From: Macrostomum hystrix
Lineage: Eukaryota > Platyhelminthes > Macrostomidae
Assembly (NCBI GenBank): GCA_950097015.1
Contig: CATNEN010000009.1
Location: 560,501-624,500 of the forward strand
DNA: 64,000 bases
Direction: 5' to 3'
Shown: positions 10,093 to 25,315 of the stretch, in pieces
Layout of the letters: each line of letters begins with the position of its first letter
How positions within the stretch are numbered: position 1 is the stretch's first letter
Translations under genes and position numbers: made by a program
The notes under the pieces: model-generated
Databases searched by the model: none
The model's input: the letters and a program-made list of their open reading frames with translations, nothing else
What the model was told of the DNA's origin: nothing

Positions 10093-13000
10093 ATGAGCAC
10101 CTGGAGTGTACCGCACAACTTCATTCACAGCACTCATGAGCTGGACAGCAAGGCGGACCCAACCACTGTCTCGATTGTGAGTTTGAAATTTCACACTTGA
10201 AATCTGTGACCTGCAGCTTGCAGACCAGATCAATACATTTCATCTTAACTGTTTGATGCTGTTACAAAATAGCTACAAAGAGTGCCAGACACTTCGGAGT
10301 CCAAAAGGGACAATAAATATTCTCTTGGTAGAGTTTGTTAGCTTCTGAATTACACTAGTCCTGAGAACTCATTTTTGAGCTCATTGTTACTGTCACCAAT
10401 AAAGTGCTTAGGGCCAATTTGCATAGAACATTTCGTTACACGTGGACAGACTCATCAAATCAGAGCTCATCAACATGCTTCCAGGCCACAGAGTCCATGG
10501 AGGAATCGGAGGTAAATTAAGGTCACTGGCTAGAAGGAAAACAGTACAAGCATGCAGGGGTGTGTGCATGGGTGCATCACAGTTGACATTTATTCTGCGC
10601 AAACCTACTAGATGTAATTGAACACCACACTGAAGAGCTGATTAGCAGGCAGGCATTGCTGGCAAGTGACACCTTGTTGCTTGGCACTGTCACCGCACGT
10701 CAGTCTCGTGTTTCATTGCAGCAAGAGATCGACAGCGCCAGGTTTGTTTTGGGAGTCTGAGGCGGGTGTGTCAAGGGCAGGGCAGGTGTGTGGCCTCAGT
10801 GCTTGGCTACCAGCAGTCCCATTGTTTGGTAAATATTGGCGCCGCTTATGCAGATTCTGCTGCTTTGTGTCGCAGCACTTTCATGACTCTGGTCAGTCTG
10901 TTCGGGGTCAGTAAAAGCAATTTTCCAGTTTATTTAAAATGTAAGGCAAAAGCATGCATTTTGTTTTACTTTTTTACAACTGGCTTGTTTTCAGAACATT
11001 TAAATTGATCACATGCATGGCTGAATAACAGTAAATTTTGTACGCATGCGTTGGGTGTCTGATGAGCTGCACCAATAAATTCATTTTCTCATTGATACTA
11101 ACCTCACCTGTCTCCACATTGGCATTCTTCATCTGAAGATACAAACGCGTCTTAAATTCTATTCAATTAGCTGCACTGACATGCCTCTCACCTGTCCACT
11201 CAGACCAGCTTGGCCAAGAAGACCTCGCGCAAGCAGGTGACGCCAATGCTGCTGCTCACCGTGGTCTCTGCGGCGCTCTCATCCACCATGTACGGCTACA
11301 ACATGTCCAAGCTCAACACGCCCTACGAGGTACGAAATAGGTGGAAATGTTCGATTTGTCTACTCATAGTAGAACTGGGAGGCTTTCAAGGGTCTGTTGC
11401 ACTTCAGCTGAGTTGTACAACGGTCTCATGCCGCACTCACTATGCAGTTTGGCTGATCAGAATGAATATTATGGAGCTGCTCACTCATCGACTCAGATGA
11501 GTCACTCAAGACGCCTGAACATTCCGCAGATCCTGAAGAGTTTCATTAACACCACGTACACGGATCGGAACGGCGTGCCTCCAGCCGTCACCTACCTGAC
11601 GCTCATGTGGTCCGTCATCATCTCCGCATTCGTCGGTGCTGGTGCCCTCGGCTCCTTCAGCAGCGGAATCTTCGCCGAGAAGTTTGGTCGCAGGCGCGGC
11701 CTCCTCATTAACCACGTCTTTGCCTTCGCAAGCGCCGCTGCCGAGATGTCCGCCTACTACTGCAAGGTCTACGAGCTGCTAATTGTCGGCCGGGTGCTCA
11801 TCGGCTTCAACACTGGTGAGCTCTACAGGAGCATCGGAGTACCGGAAGGTTCGGAGTTTTATTGTCAGAAATTCATCGAATTGAGAGATTTCATACTTGT
11901 TCCTTCCGGCAGGCATCTCGCAGGGCCTGGTGTCCCTGTACATTTCGGAGGTGTCACCGAAGCAGGTCCGCGGCGCCTTCCTGTCCTTCCACCAGATTGG
12001 AATCGTAGTTGGCATCCTACTGGGACAGATCCTCAGCCTGGAGTTTGTGCTAGGTGAGTTTTGCTGTACCTCACTTTACATTGGGTGCAAATATATACTG
12101 GCTGTTGTTCGGAGTAGCATGCATAAGAATCTAGGACTCTTCGAACAGTCGAGCGATCTTAATATACTGTACAGGCGGCGTCACCACGTGGCCCATCTTG
12201 TGCGGTTTCTCCGTTGTGCCGTGCCTGCTGTCCTGCTGCCTGCTGCCATGCTGTCCCGAGAGCCCCCGCTACCTGTTCTCCGTGTGCAAGGACGAGGCCG
12301 GCGCCAAGACCGCCCTGTTGCGCCTTACCAAATCTAAGCACGCCGCCAAGGAGCTGCTGAACGAGATTCGCGAGGAGGAGAAAGTGGTCAGCAGCCGGCC
12401 GGACCTGTACGAGAGCTTTCAGTACCGGGACCTGTTCACCCGGCCTGAGCTGCGCAGCAGCCTCATAATGAGCGCTCTGCTCAACGTCAGCCAGCAGTGG
12501 AGCGGCATCAACGCGATCTTCGCGTACTCGCACTCCGTCTTCCACAACGCTGGCGTGGACCCTGACGCCATTCAGTTCGCCATCATTGGCACAGGCGTCA
12601 TCAACGTTGTCACTACCTTCGTCAGCTTGGCGCTCATCGAGAAGGTCGGCAGACGCAAGCTGCTGATCATCCCCAACTGGATCCTCGTGGCAAGTCTGCT
12701 GGTGTTGACCGTCAGCATCAACCAGCAGGCTAACTACCACTGGCTGAACTACTTTACCATCTGTGTTATGCTGGCCTACATTGTCGGCTTCGGATTGGGC
12801 TTTGGTGAGTCCGCTTTCAGAACTGGCTCGTGTGAATCTTCAGAATTGTCAATTTCGTACTAACGAATGCAATTGGTATAAATTAAAGGGCAAACGAGAG
12901 GATTATCAGGCTTGTAGAGCCATCAACAAAGCAAAACTTTGTTCTCCTTGCAGGCCCGCTAACCTCGATGATCACCTGCGAGACATTTGAACAGCAGGCG

Positions 13001-14072
13001 AGACCACAGGCGATGGCCGTCATTCAGACAGTGCACTACGTCAGCTGCTTCGTGCTCATGCTCACGTTTAAGTTTATGGAGGTTCGTTTTTAACACTGAC
13101 GCTGCTGCAGGAAGGGTCTCCTGACAGACCAGAGTCTCTGAGCTGCTTGAGGGGCGGAGTCCTGACAGACCAGAGTCTCTGAGCTGCTTGAGGGACGGAG
13201 TCCTGACAGACCAGAGTCTCTGAGCTGCTTGAGGGGCGGAGTCCTGACAGACCAGAGTCTCTGAGCTGCTTGAGGGGCGGAATCCTGACAGACCAGAGTC
13301 TCTGAGCTGCTTGAGGGACGGAGTCCTGGCAGACCAGAGTCTCTGAGCTGCTTGAGGGGCGGAGTCCTGGCAGACCAGAGTCTCTGAGCTGCTTGAGGGA
13401 CGGAGTCCTGACAGACCAGAGTCTCTGAGCTGCTTGAGGGACGGAGTCCTGACAGACCAGAGTCTCTGAGCTGCTTGAGGGGCGGAGTCCTGACAGACCA
13501 GAGTCTCTGAGCTGCTTGAGGGGCGGAATCCTGGCAGACCAGAGTCTCTGAGCTGCTTGAGGGGCGGAATCCTGACAGACCAGAGTCTCTGAGCTGCTTG
13601 AGGGACGGAGTCCTGGCAGACCAGAGTCTCTGAGCTGCTTGAGGGGCGGAATCCTGACAGACCAGAGTCTCTGAGCTGCTTGAGGGACGGAGTCCTGACA
13701 GACCCTCAACCTCCGATCCCGCAGGCGGCCATGAAGGAGTTTATCTTTCTTCTGTTCGCCTGCATTGTGGCCGTGGTCACCGCCTACCTGATGTTCTATC
13801 TGCCTGAGAGTGCACACCGTAGCGTTAAGGAGGTTGTCACCGACATTAAAGACGGCTGGCGCTGGCGGCCCTGTGATGGCAGCAGCAGCAGCAGCGGTGA
13901 TGACGGGGACACGGCGCAGCCGAGCAAGAACCATCACAGCAGCGGCGGCTACATCAAACGTGGCGACGCCCCATCGGTTAACAAGCAGGAGGACCTGCCG
14001 ATGCTGGCGACAGCCAAGGCGCCCAATCGGGAGGCAAACTACGAGGTGGACGAGGAGCTCGAGGAGGTCTGA
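10093..14072 (+). CDS. SLC2A/GLUT-family sugar transporter (MFS), 7 exons, ~580 aa
   Basis: Exons 10093-10176, 11204-11329, 11530-11815, 11913-12053, 12175-12804, 12954-13081 and 13725-14072 all have GT-AG borders and matching phase. Sugar-porter marks: MYGYN in TM1 (residues 57-61), FGRRRG after TM2, GRVLIG in TM4, SPKQVRG in the TM4-5 loop, PESPRYL after TM6 (240-246), QQWSGIN in TM7 (319-325), EKVGRRK after TM8 and LPES after TM12. Family role: facilitated hexose transport across the plasma membrane. Odd points: the TM10 GPxPxxW motif reads GPLTSM, so the Trp known from GLUT1 position 388 is missing, and the C-terminal tail is long with a Ser run. The start is the first ATG before an in-phase exon; it follows a GC-rich upstream stretch. 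Substrate cannot be predicted. Confidence 0.88.
13113..13705. repeat. 41 bp minisatellite in the last intron of the SLC2A gene
   Basis: About 14 units of GAGTCCTGACAGACCAGAGT + CTCTGAGCTGCTTGAGGGACG, differing mainly at GGGGC/GGGAC, GAGTC/GAATC and GACAG/GGCAG. It fills most of intron 13082-13724. The long minus-strand frame over it is repeat-driven. Confidence 0.93.
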
Positions 14073-14210
14073 GACCGGGCTGGTCACCCATTGAGCAGCC
14101 GGAGAACGCCTTTCGGAATATGCGTCGAATATTGATCAGGATATTGATCCTGAAGAAATTATTCTGCTATTTATTCTGGAAACCCTTTTTTCAGCAGCAG
14201 TTGTTTTGTC

Positions 14211-14216
14211 ATTAAA
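14211..14216 (+). promoter_or_regulatory. polyadenylation signal ATTAAA
   Basis: ATTAAA 139 bases after the SLC2A stop codon; common variant signal. Confidence 0.45.
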
Positions 14217-14229
14217 GAATTCCATCTGT

Positions 14230-15860
14230 AGATTTTTAATTATGGACTTTTTACGCATACCGTAACGCTCGCGCTAAGCCTTATTTATTATGTAGCTGTC
14301 AATCTGTTCAAATCAAATTTCTAAGAGCATCGACCCTAATCCAGCAGCTTTTGCCTTCGTACAACGCTCTGATGCACCTGTAGAATGCACAACACACCGC
14401 TGCCCCTGTAGCACCTGCACCATCGCCTCTGATGCATGATCACCTGAGAGCTGAGCCAGCTCCCCCATCACGCTTACAAAGTACATTCGCCAAGATCCTT
14501 GCGTAGAAACTGTAGCGCGTCATCTATCCCCGCACTAAGGGCTCAGCCCCACCTTCCCTTAGCTTCTCCTTTGCTGATGAACACATAGACAACTGATTTG
14601 CACTCAAGACAAGCGAACTTCAGCAGCCAATGCTAGCAGCTGGTTCGCGAAGGCAATGGTTTACGGCCGCGCCTGTAGATTTGTGATGGCGCGCATATTT
14701 GAGCACCTCCAATCTAGAGTTTCCAAAACCTGAGCATGAGTTCAGTAGTAGATTAGTCAGCAACAATTACTCTGTCTATATCAGGCTTTTGCCATAGACA
14801 ACAGGCTGACTAACGCGGCTGACGTGGTTCGCTTTTCCACTGGGCTGCGTTGCGCTGGCAGCCAGTCGAAATTTCCTTATCCTTATGTGACCGCTGGTGT
14901 TTTTATGCAGTTACCTGCAGTTTTCTGAGAGTTCGCTAGTGCAATAAATCAGTTCACCCGGCGCCGGAGCAGACTTTATTTCTGGAGCAGCGCATAGTTC
15001 TGTCTCTCGAATTATCGCGGTAATTGTGCTCGAATTCCGCCTTATCTTAGCCAGGGCCGTTGGAGAATTTGCTGCATCCATGCTTGGGAGCCGCCAGCGA
15101 AGCCGCTGCGATAGAGCCTTATCACCTGTCCTGGAGGTGTCAATCAAACAGCGGGCCCCACCCCCAATTGTGGTGTCAGGCCGGGTGGGGCTTAACACAG
15201 GCACATGTGAAAGGCCAGGCAGTAGGGTCAAATATAATAAACAGTGAATTGTGTAGCGTGACTGCAACCTGCGCAGCGGCAGGTAACCGAGTGCAGAGCC
15301 ACACAGCCAGGCCTGTATTTGAAATGATAGGCAAATCTAACAAGGATTGACAGCAGGGCGGCTTTATCGCCAGTTTAAAACAGGCAGCTCTGAGAATCAC
15401 AGGCCAAGATCTGCTCTGCTCCCCTTTGTTGCGGGGGCGGTCTGCGAGTTACAAAATAGCAATTTATGGAGAAGTCAGACCATATGTCAGGCAAAAGGCA
15501 AATCGAGCGGTAAAATCTGAAAAATGATCACTAATAAAATTTGAAACTCATTGCAGTGAGAAAGGAATTTACGAGTACCACACAGCGCAAACACAAGAGG
15601 CCATGGTGAAAAAGGCTGCATATTGTACTGAAATATAAATATTGGAAATAGAAAGCATAGAATGACATCAGTTCCACTACTCTAAGTAGATAAGAAGGAG
15701 TGCAGCTGGACTGAATTGCAGACGCTTCACAATGGGCAACCAACAAGTCATTGACAGTTGACAGTGACAGTGAAATTCCATTCCGCTCATCTTTTCGGCA
15801 CCCCAATCCAGACACAACCATTTCTCATTGGTCCCTAAGACTGAGATTGCAAAGTAAACA
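14230..15860. other. spacer between SLC2A and the Q-rich gene
   Basis: Overlapping short frames at 14911-15400 lack splice context or recognisable sequence. Nothing else supported. Confidence 0.4.
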
Positions 15861-15866
15861 GCGAAA

Positions 15867-15872
15867 TTTATT
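15867..15872 (-). promoter_or_regulatory. polyadenylation signal AATAAA
   Basis: Canonical hexamer about 108 bases downstream of the TGA of the Q-rich gene. Confidence 0.55.
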
Positions 15873-15979
15873 TTAACAGGAGCCCAAGATTTAAAATAGA
15901 CAAGAGGAAATCCCGACTTGTTTGTAAAAATAGTCTCTATGATCAGGAACCCAGAGACGCCCAGCCAGTCAGCTGACGG

Positions 15980-16208
15980 TCACCAGAGCCGAGTGTGGCT
16001 GTAGTGCCTCTTCAGCCCTTGCTGGTAATCGTAGGTGGCTGGGGGGAAATAGCGGGACTTCATCGCCAGCTCCGGGCCGCCGCCATTGTTGTATAGGCTC
16101 GGATTCGCGAGGTTCGGATTCGAACGGGTCCTGGACGCGGACAAGTAGCCAGACAGACCAGGCAGGGCACCGAAACCACTGGGAGATTGGTGCTTGAGCT
16201 GGTACGGA

Positions 16209-16252
<44 letters not shown>

Positions 16253-17033
16253 ATGATGATGCTGCTGGTGACTGTTTAGCGAGGGCGACCGGCCCAGGCT
16301 ACCTACTGGCGACATGCGGCGGGCTGCGAACGCTGTCGACTCCATTAGTTCTGAATCAGAAGCTGAAAGGAAGGTTTTCAACGGACTACTCTCAGTACAC
16401 ATTAGAGCGTTGTGGTCAAAGAATCTTGCAAGACTTGAAAAATATATCGTGCTGCGAGTATTGAAATTAAAATAAAACAAGTTAATTAAATTGGACTTTA
16501 AAAACAGGAATAGCAGGCCATTTGCAATTTCCATAAATCTGCCATCTTTAGCGCACTCACGTAGTGACTCTTGTCTGTAGGCCGGTGCGGAGTGTCCGCT
16601 GAATGGAGCGGCGCTTCTTTGATGCTGCGACTGCAGCTGTGGCGACGGAGGCAGCAGGGCTGCTCGAGAGTTGCTGAGGAAGGTCAAGCGTTAAATATGC
16701 GGAAACTTTGCGCAGTTGACAAAATACACAGATTCAAAATGCAAGCTCTGCACAGTCAGTGTTTTATTATAAGCGACGGAATAAAGCTTACTCAGTATGT
16801 CTCAGTTGCTGCTGCTGCTGCTGCTGATGTCTAGCTGATGGGGGTGGAGTCTGGCGAGGTGTTTGTCTTGATGACTGAAATAGGGGCAAAAGCGAAATAT
16901 ATACACGTAAAAATTGCCGAGCATCAAGTTAAGTTCTGTCAGAAATTCTCGACTCACTGGCAGTAGGGACTTGCGGTCACCGAGAGTTGCTGAAGGAGCT
17001 GGAAGACCAGTTGGGGTGATGTTGATCTACTGA
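15980..17033 (-). CDS. Q-rich protein of unknown family, last four exons (partial)
   Basis: Read on the minus strand: 16981-17033, 16792-16874, 16561-16673 and 15980-16362. Junctions have GT-AG borders and phases agree (0, then 2, then 1). The donor at 16981 is the weaker GTGACC. The predicted C-terminus is low-complexity: Ser/Pro/Gln-rich, a His run and a run of about 13 Gln, then SGYLSASRTRSNPNL and the end KRHYSHTRLW. No domain is recognised. AATAAA lies at 15867-15872, about 108 bases past the stop, supporting the gene end. Upstream exons beyond 17033 were not found; a 112-codon frame at 17776-18114 could contribute but is not supported. Confidence 0.6.
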
Positions 17034-18618
17034 CTGATATTTAAACAAAAAACATTTTTTCAAAGACTTGCTGCTATGTTTTGAGGTGTGTTCTATAATT
17101 AGATTCAACGGCATTTTATTAGATCTGATCTATTTAACCCTGGCATCGCTAGTGTTAGACGTGAAATTTACCACATGCTAGTATAGGTTCACAAGACTGG
17201 TCTAGTGGGATCCAAGAGCTCAAAGAAAATCAGGAAGAATCTTAGAGCTACAGATTTCCAGTGAGCCCTTATAAGAAAGCGAAAAGCGATGCTATCTCTG
17301 CTCCACAGTTGGTAACAGAGGGTAGCCAGCCCCTGTCTCATTTGACTCGGTGTGCGGGAAAGCATGTATGTCTATGGCGAAACATCCTATAATTCAGTAT
17401 TTATTTTTAGCAGTCGTACATTGCATTGTAAAACGAGAATCAGATTCAGGAATGCAAACTCGTGCGTCTATGGCTAAAAACTGTTGTAGGCGTTCCGAAA
17501 TCTAAGCAACTCAGATCAGCCGCATCTGCTCAAGACACATCGAACCCCGAAGGCTTCATTTACTCAACTGAGCCGGCTCAACAAGCACAGTAAATGGTGG
17601 GCCAGGTGAGCCAATCTACACTCAATTTATTTGTGTAGCTACTGAAACACTTTGCTATCTCCCTAACTCAAGTCTGTACTGAGACTGGATTGGGGAGACA
17701 AATTGAATAACGAGTTCGACGGATTTCCTGCGATGTTGAACCTTCTTTCTGATGTTATATTTTCAAATCAAGATGTTAACAAACAAGCAGGGTGTTAAAA
17801 TCGAATAAGTCAATAAGAAGGCAGCTTGTACTTAAGTGTTTCTGATGTTTGTTCTCGTCGGATGGTCTAAGGTGATTTTCTCGATTACTATGTTTATTTG
17901 TGTAGTTTAAATTGGCTTCTTCGAATGTCTTCAATTTTGGTTCAAAGTCAGAGACTAGTGGTCGAGATTGAGTGGGAGAGCGGGTTGGTAGCTGCATTTC
18001 TCCTATAATTACTTTTATACAGCATGGTCTTGAGCTGTCACTGGCTTTCGCGTTTGCAGCAAATGGCTTATCGCAAAGTGCGTCGGGTATAAAGTATGCG
18101 AAGCGCAAATGCATTAGATGGAAAAGGGCGAAACGCGTTTGAGTCGAAATGACTTCATTTCACTACTAAGTATTAATTAGGACGGTCAGTTTGATTAACA
18201 GGGTTGAAGCTCTGTGAGCAGTGTCTGGAATTACTTTAATAGTTTGAAAGCAGCCAGCTGTCAGCAGCGATCATAGGAGTAGCTGGAAATGGCGGTAAGG
18301 CAACAGCCAGTAGCCCCCAGGCTGCCCCAGGGTTAGAAAACATGCAGGCTCACAGACAGCAAAACGAAAAGACAGCACAATGCGCTGCCCGACCGACAGT
18401 GGGTACAGCTTTCAGAATGTCGAGGTTTTTTAGCCGTCTTGATTTCAGCTCCCTGTAGGTTGGGCTTGGTTCCTAAGTCGGACTTTGTTATGAAAGTTGC
18501 ATTCCTGCTGCACCCGACTGACGACTTTGCTAATAGCTCCAGTTTTTCGACAGTAACTCGTAAGACAGACTGGCGCTAGATAACCAACGCTGACAGGCAA
18601 GTTGATTAACACCCGCAG
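17034..18618. other. spacer, no supported gene
   Basis: Should contain the promoter of the alpha-tubulin gene (+) and possibly further 5' exons of the Q-rich gene (-). No specific element recognised. Confidence 0.35.
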
Positions 18619-21319
18619 ATGGTGAGTGCGCACATCGGGCAGGCGGGTTGCCAGCTGGGCCACGCGGTGTGGGAGCTGTTCTGCTTGGAGCACGGCGTGC
18701 AGGCGGACGGCCAATTAGCCACTTCGTGTAATGCCTTCGCAAGGGATCCGGCTGAGTCCGTGTTCCAACGCAAAGGGAGCAGGTTCACACCGCGGGCGGT
18801 CATGTGCGACACGGACCCGATCGTCATTGACGAGGTGCGCAACGGCGCTTATAGGCAGCTGTTTGCAAGTGAATGCCTGATATCACACAAGGAGGGCGCC
18901 GCTAGCAACTTCGCTGTCGGGCATAACAACGTCGGCAGGGCGATTTTACCGAGCGTTTCTGATGCGATGCGGCATCAAGCTGAGGCCTGCGATTGCTTAG
19001 AAGGTATCGTTCTCTACCACTCCTATGGTGGCGGTACTGGCTCCGGCTTTACTCCGCTGCTCATGGAGAAACTGAGGGACGGCTATAGCAAGAAGACTCT
19101 GCTGCAGATGGCTGTCTATCCGTCGCCGAGGTGAGGCTTTTCCGAGTTTTTTGTTGTTCCTTTCGTTGTAATTACGGGTTCGCTCTGTTTACTCCTAACG
19201 CCCCAATCGACCCGTGGTGGCATAGCAAAGAGGAGAGAGCCCACGACTCCAATAAGAGGCGGTCGTTCTCATTATCCTCGTCGCCAGATAGACGAGTCGT
19301 CCTAGCCGATGTCGAGTGTACAGGCCTGCCAGTAGCCCCTGTTCATAGCCTCAGGCGGTCGTGAGGTTGTTTTGATGCTAGTATACGAATGGTTTATGCG
19401 TTTATTAGTTTCAGGAAACAGTCCTGCTGACAGCAAAGGAATCACTGACATTTATTGCTTTAACATACCAGAGACGGGCTGTACGTGGATTTTTGCCCTT
19501 CGGGAGACACCCGGATGACCACGAATGAAAGCATTCACGAGGCGATTCAGATTTTTACAACCTGTTTCTATCTATTGAATTTCTATCACAAGCTACAGTG
19601 GCAATGCGCCACTGAAAATAATCTTGACTCAATCCGATAATTATGATGTGACACAGACTCGCGACCGGAACAGTCGAGCCGTACAACACTGTGGCCTGCC
19701 TGCAGGCCTGCGAGCCACACTCGAGCAGCGTCATACTGCTGGACAACGAAGCCATGTACAGCATCATTCAGAAATACTTTAACAGCTCGATTGCATCCAG
19801 CAACTTCACGCTGGCAAATCGGCTGTGCGCACAGCTAATCAGCTCTCTGACTGCGGGCTTTCGCTTCAGCGGCGAGCAGAACGCCACACTGGCCGACATC
19901 GCCGTCAACCTCATCCCCTACCAGCGGCTCATCTACCTCTGCCCATCGTATGCTCCGTTGACGCAAAGCGGTCTCGTTGACAACAAACGAATGACAGCTC
20001 AGAGCCTGGTGAGCGGTACAGAATCTACTGCCGTGACAGCTGTGACTTTCCTCACCTGCTTATCAATAAATGGGGAGCCAATCAGATAAGCTAATGGGTT
20101 TCCAGGCTGTGCCTAGAAACTATTAACTTGACCTGGGACTGTCTGGCGAATGTGCAGCTGTTCCTGAGAAATATGCAGCTGTTCCTGAGAAATGTGCAGC
20201 TGTTCCTGCGAAATGTGCAGCTGTTCCTGCGAAATGTGCAGCTGTTCCTGCGAAATGTGCAGCTGTTCCTGCGAAATATGCAGCTGTTCCTGGGAAATTT
20301 AAGCTGTTCCTGAGAAATGTAAGCTGTTCCTGGGAAATGTAAGCTGTTCCTGGGAAATGTAAGCTGTTCCTGGGTAATGTAAGCTGTTCCTGGGAAATGT
20401 AAGCTGTTCCTGGGAAATATCCAGCTGTTCCTGGGAAATGTAAGCTGTTCCTGGGAAATGTAAGCTGTTCCTGGGAAATGTAAGCTGTTCCTGGGAAATG
20501 TAAGCTGTTCCTGGGAAATGTGCAGCTGTTCCTGGGAAATGTAAGCTGTTCCTGGGAAATGTAAGCTGTTCCTGGGAAATGTGCAGCTGTTCCTGGGAAA
20601 TGTAAGCTGTTCCTGGGAAATGTAAGCTGTTCCTGGGAAATATCCAGCTTTAAGTCGTACCTAAGGCTTAAAAAATTAAACGTGTAGATGAGGCTGCTAC
20701 TATACGTGTCCTGCCGCAAAATCCAAAAAGCAAAACTTCGATCTAAAGCTCAGTATCTGAATTAAGAGCGCCGCTATATACGAGTACTTCCACGCAGGTG
20801 TCCGAGGCCCTATCAGATGACAACCTGTTCGTCCGCGTGGCAGCCAAGAACAAGCCCATCTTTGCGGCCTGCATGATGTTCCGCGGCGCCATCAGCGTCT
20901 CGGATAGCAGGTCAGAGCTCGGCCGCGCCTGGCCGGACCTGCTCGGCAGGGTAAAGATCGCCCACAATAGCCAGCCGCCCACCCAGGTCCCTGGCACCGG
21001 CATCGGTGTCGGGCCCTCGGCGCTGGCTGTGCTCAGCAACACGCCTGCCGTGATAGGCAAGTTCCGCAACCTGGGCCGCAAGTTCGACTCCATGTTCAGC
21101 CAGGGCAGCTTCTTGGCCACCTACCTCGCAAACGGTTTCTCCTGCGACCAGTTTGTGAACGCCAGGGAGCACCTGAGCTCAATCGAGCAGGCCTACTTAG
21201 AGAGAGTTGACGACCCATCGGTCTACGACACCCCAACAGCCTCGCCTAAAACCTCGCCATCACAGGGTCAGCTCAAAATGAAGTTCGGCCGGACTTGCGG
21301 CCCGTGGCAGCACAAGTAA
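18619..21319 (+). CDS. divergent alpha-tubulin, 3 exons, ~461 aa
   Basis: Exons 18619-19130, 19657-20008 and 20798-21319; borders AG|GTGAGG, CTG|GTGAGC, and acceptors ACACAG and CACGCAG, phases 2 and 0. Tubulin hallmarks: HIGQAGCQ at the N-terminus, ELFCLEHG, PRAV, VIDEVRNGAYRQLF, the GTP-binding GGGTGSG (residues 137-143), VEPYN, LLDNEAMY, NLIPYQR and GPSALAVLSNT. Differences from conventional alpha-tubulin: the N-terminus lacks about three residues, the loop that normally carries acetylated Lys40 reads ATSCNAF, the catalytic LTEF glutamate is replaced (LADI), and the acidic E-rich tail is absent, replaced by a basic end. The first ATG sits in CAG-ATG-GTGAGT, itself a strong donor look-alike, so the 5' end needs care. 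Reading frame is intact over 461 codons. A specialised isotype is more likely than a pseudogene. Confidence 0.82.
20145..20650. repeat. 20-21 bp minisatellite in alpha-tubulin intron 2
   Basis: About 25 units of GTAAGCTGTTCCTGGGAAAT; the first eight are GTGCAGCTGTTCCTGMGAAAT variants. Each later unit begins with GTAAGC, a good 5' splice site hexamer, although the real donor is GTGAGC at 20009. Situated inside intron 20009-20797. Confidence 0.93.
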
Positions 21320-21580
21320 TGGCAGAGGCCTCACAAATGATCCACTTGGCGACTTATCGACTTTATGAGCGAAGGCAATGTCGGGGAAAATTTGTGTTTT
21401 AACAAGAGTTTTACTTTTAATGTGAAAAGAGGTGTTATGGGCGACTGAATGCGCGAAAATATACTTTGAGAACTAACTTTGCTTTGAATGCTTTCATTTG
21501 CCACTCTTTTTATCGAATTCCTAAATGTGTTATGAGTCTACTTATTTGCTTCTTTTGGGATTCTATAAAGACGTTGCCTG

Positions 21581-23860
<2,280 letters not shown>

Positions 23861-25315
23861 TAGTTTTTCAGCAGACTTTCTTTATGCAATCTGGACTATG
23901 CTAAGCTCAATTACAATAAGAGAGCAGGGATTTAGAAGAGTTAATACAGACAAAATCACGTTGAAAGGAATTTAGGTTGAAAACAAGAAATTGTGAACAT
24001 TTATTGAGTCTATAGAGTACAATAAAAGAAAAAAACTAATGCAAAACTTTATTGTTCAGAGATAATTCAAGTATGTTTAGAGAAATTAGGAGAATTAAAA
24101 AACAATTTTATAAAAAAGAAAGCAATAGTCTTTGTTTTTCTTTGCCTTTCCATGTAATACAATGAACTCATTATGCGGATCATTACGGCTACTAAACTAC
24201 TACTTTCGTTTTTATTGAACCATCCATGTGTTCATCATCTTTTAGATAGTTATATATATTTTTGTTAAGCCTTTATTTTGAGGTGTTAAGTCTAGACTCT
24301 AACATTATTTCGTTACAGTACAAAGGCTTAAGTTAATATGAGTTTCTTTGGTGTAACTAAGACAGGCTGTGGTACCCATGCCAGAACTTAAGGGCATTGG
24401 CCTTAATGCTTGATTCAAACCATTGTATGCAGCACTATTTAAATTTTAGATAATGGCCTGAATTCAAAGTTTTTGTATCATATCATTCAACTCATGCCAC
24501 CAAAGTTGTTGCAGGAATATAGGCTTTATCTACTTTATAATTTTTTACTATTAAGATTGAATGTAGCAGCATAGTGCTCAGACAGAGTACCACTTTAGCA
24601 TAAGCTAGGCCCTAATTGTTATTAAGACAGGTAGTTGTTATCTACTTATAGTAAAGTGCCTGTAGATTATTCGCACATAGTGTAATAAACTATGATCCAA
24701 TAGAGGGTGGCCCCAAATCTGTTTGGGGAGATATGGGTAGAGGCAATGCCAGAGGTACTCTTCAATGTGGTTGTCAAATAAAAGTAAAAAAATAATATAA
24801 AATTACATTCAAAAAATATTTTTATGTTTATGTTACTTATTGCTAAGTAATACTAAATCTTAAATCTTAATACTTCGTTTTTAAAAAAGAGAAAAAAAAT
24901 AAAAATAATTATGCATAGAAGAGTAGAAAATTGCCAAAAGTTAATAAAGCTAAATATGGATTAAAAGGCATTCAAAATGCTTTCTTGCTTTTCAACAAGC
25001 TTTCTTACTTGTACTTATTATTCAGTAGTGCTAAATGTGTTTTAAACCCACTTTTAAGACTAAGTCCTTAAGTGTGCATGCCAAGAATTCAATCTAACAT
25101 GAGTGCATGTCAATGAAGCATGCCAAATTAGGCAGGAAACTCTAGTGCACACCCAAATTTTTGGGTATTACTACATAATCCTGACTGTCTGAGTGTATTT
25201 AATTAGGCCTATGTATGGTAGTATATTTAATTTTTTTAAAGTAACATAGCTAATTTTATATAGCTGCATATTTGATTATATATAATTTGGTATATTATAT
25301 TAATGTGGATAATAA
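23861..25315. other. AT-rich block, left part
   Basis: Low GC, no exon recognised. Contains GCCACCAAAGTTGTTGCAGG (about 24496), a motif also found with small changes at about 51213 and 51256 in another AT-rich block, and several AGGCCTA-type hexamers. Confidence 0.55.

Noticed and set aside
13074-14087. 337-codon minus-strand frame
   Set aside because: Antisense to the SLC2A exon 7 and its 41 bp intronic array.
17776-18114. 112-codon minus-strand frame as an exon of the Q-rich gene
   Set aside because: No matching splice sites or phase with the exon at 16981-17033, and no recognised sequence.
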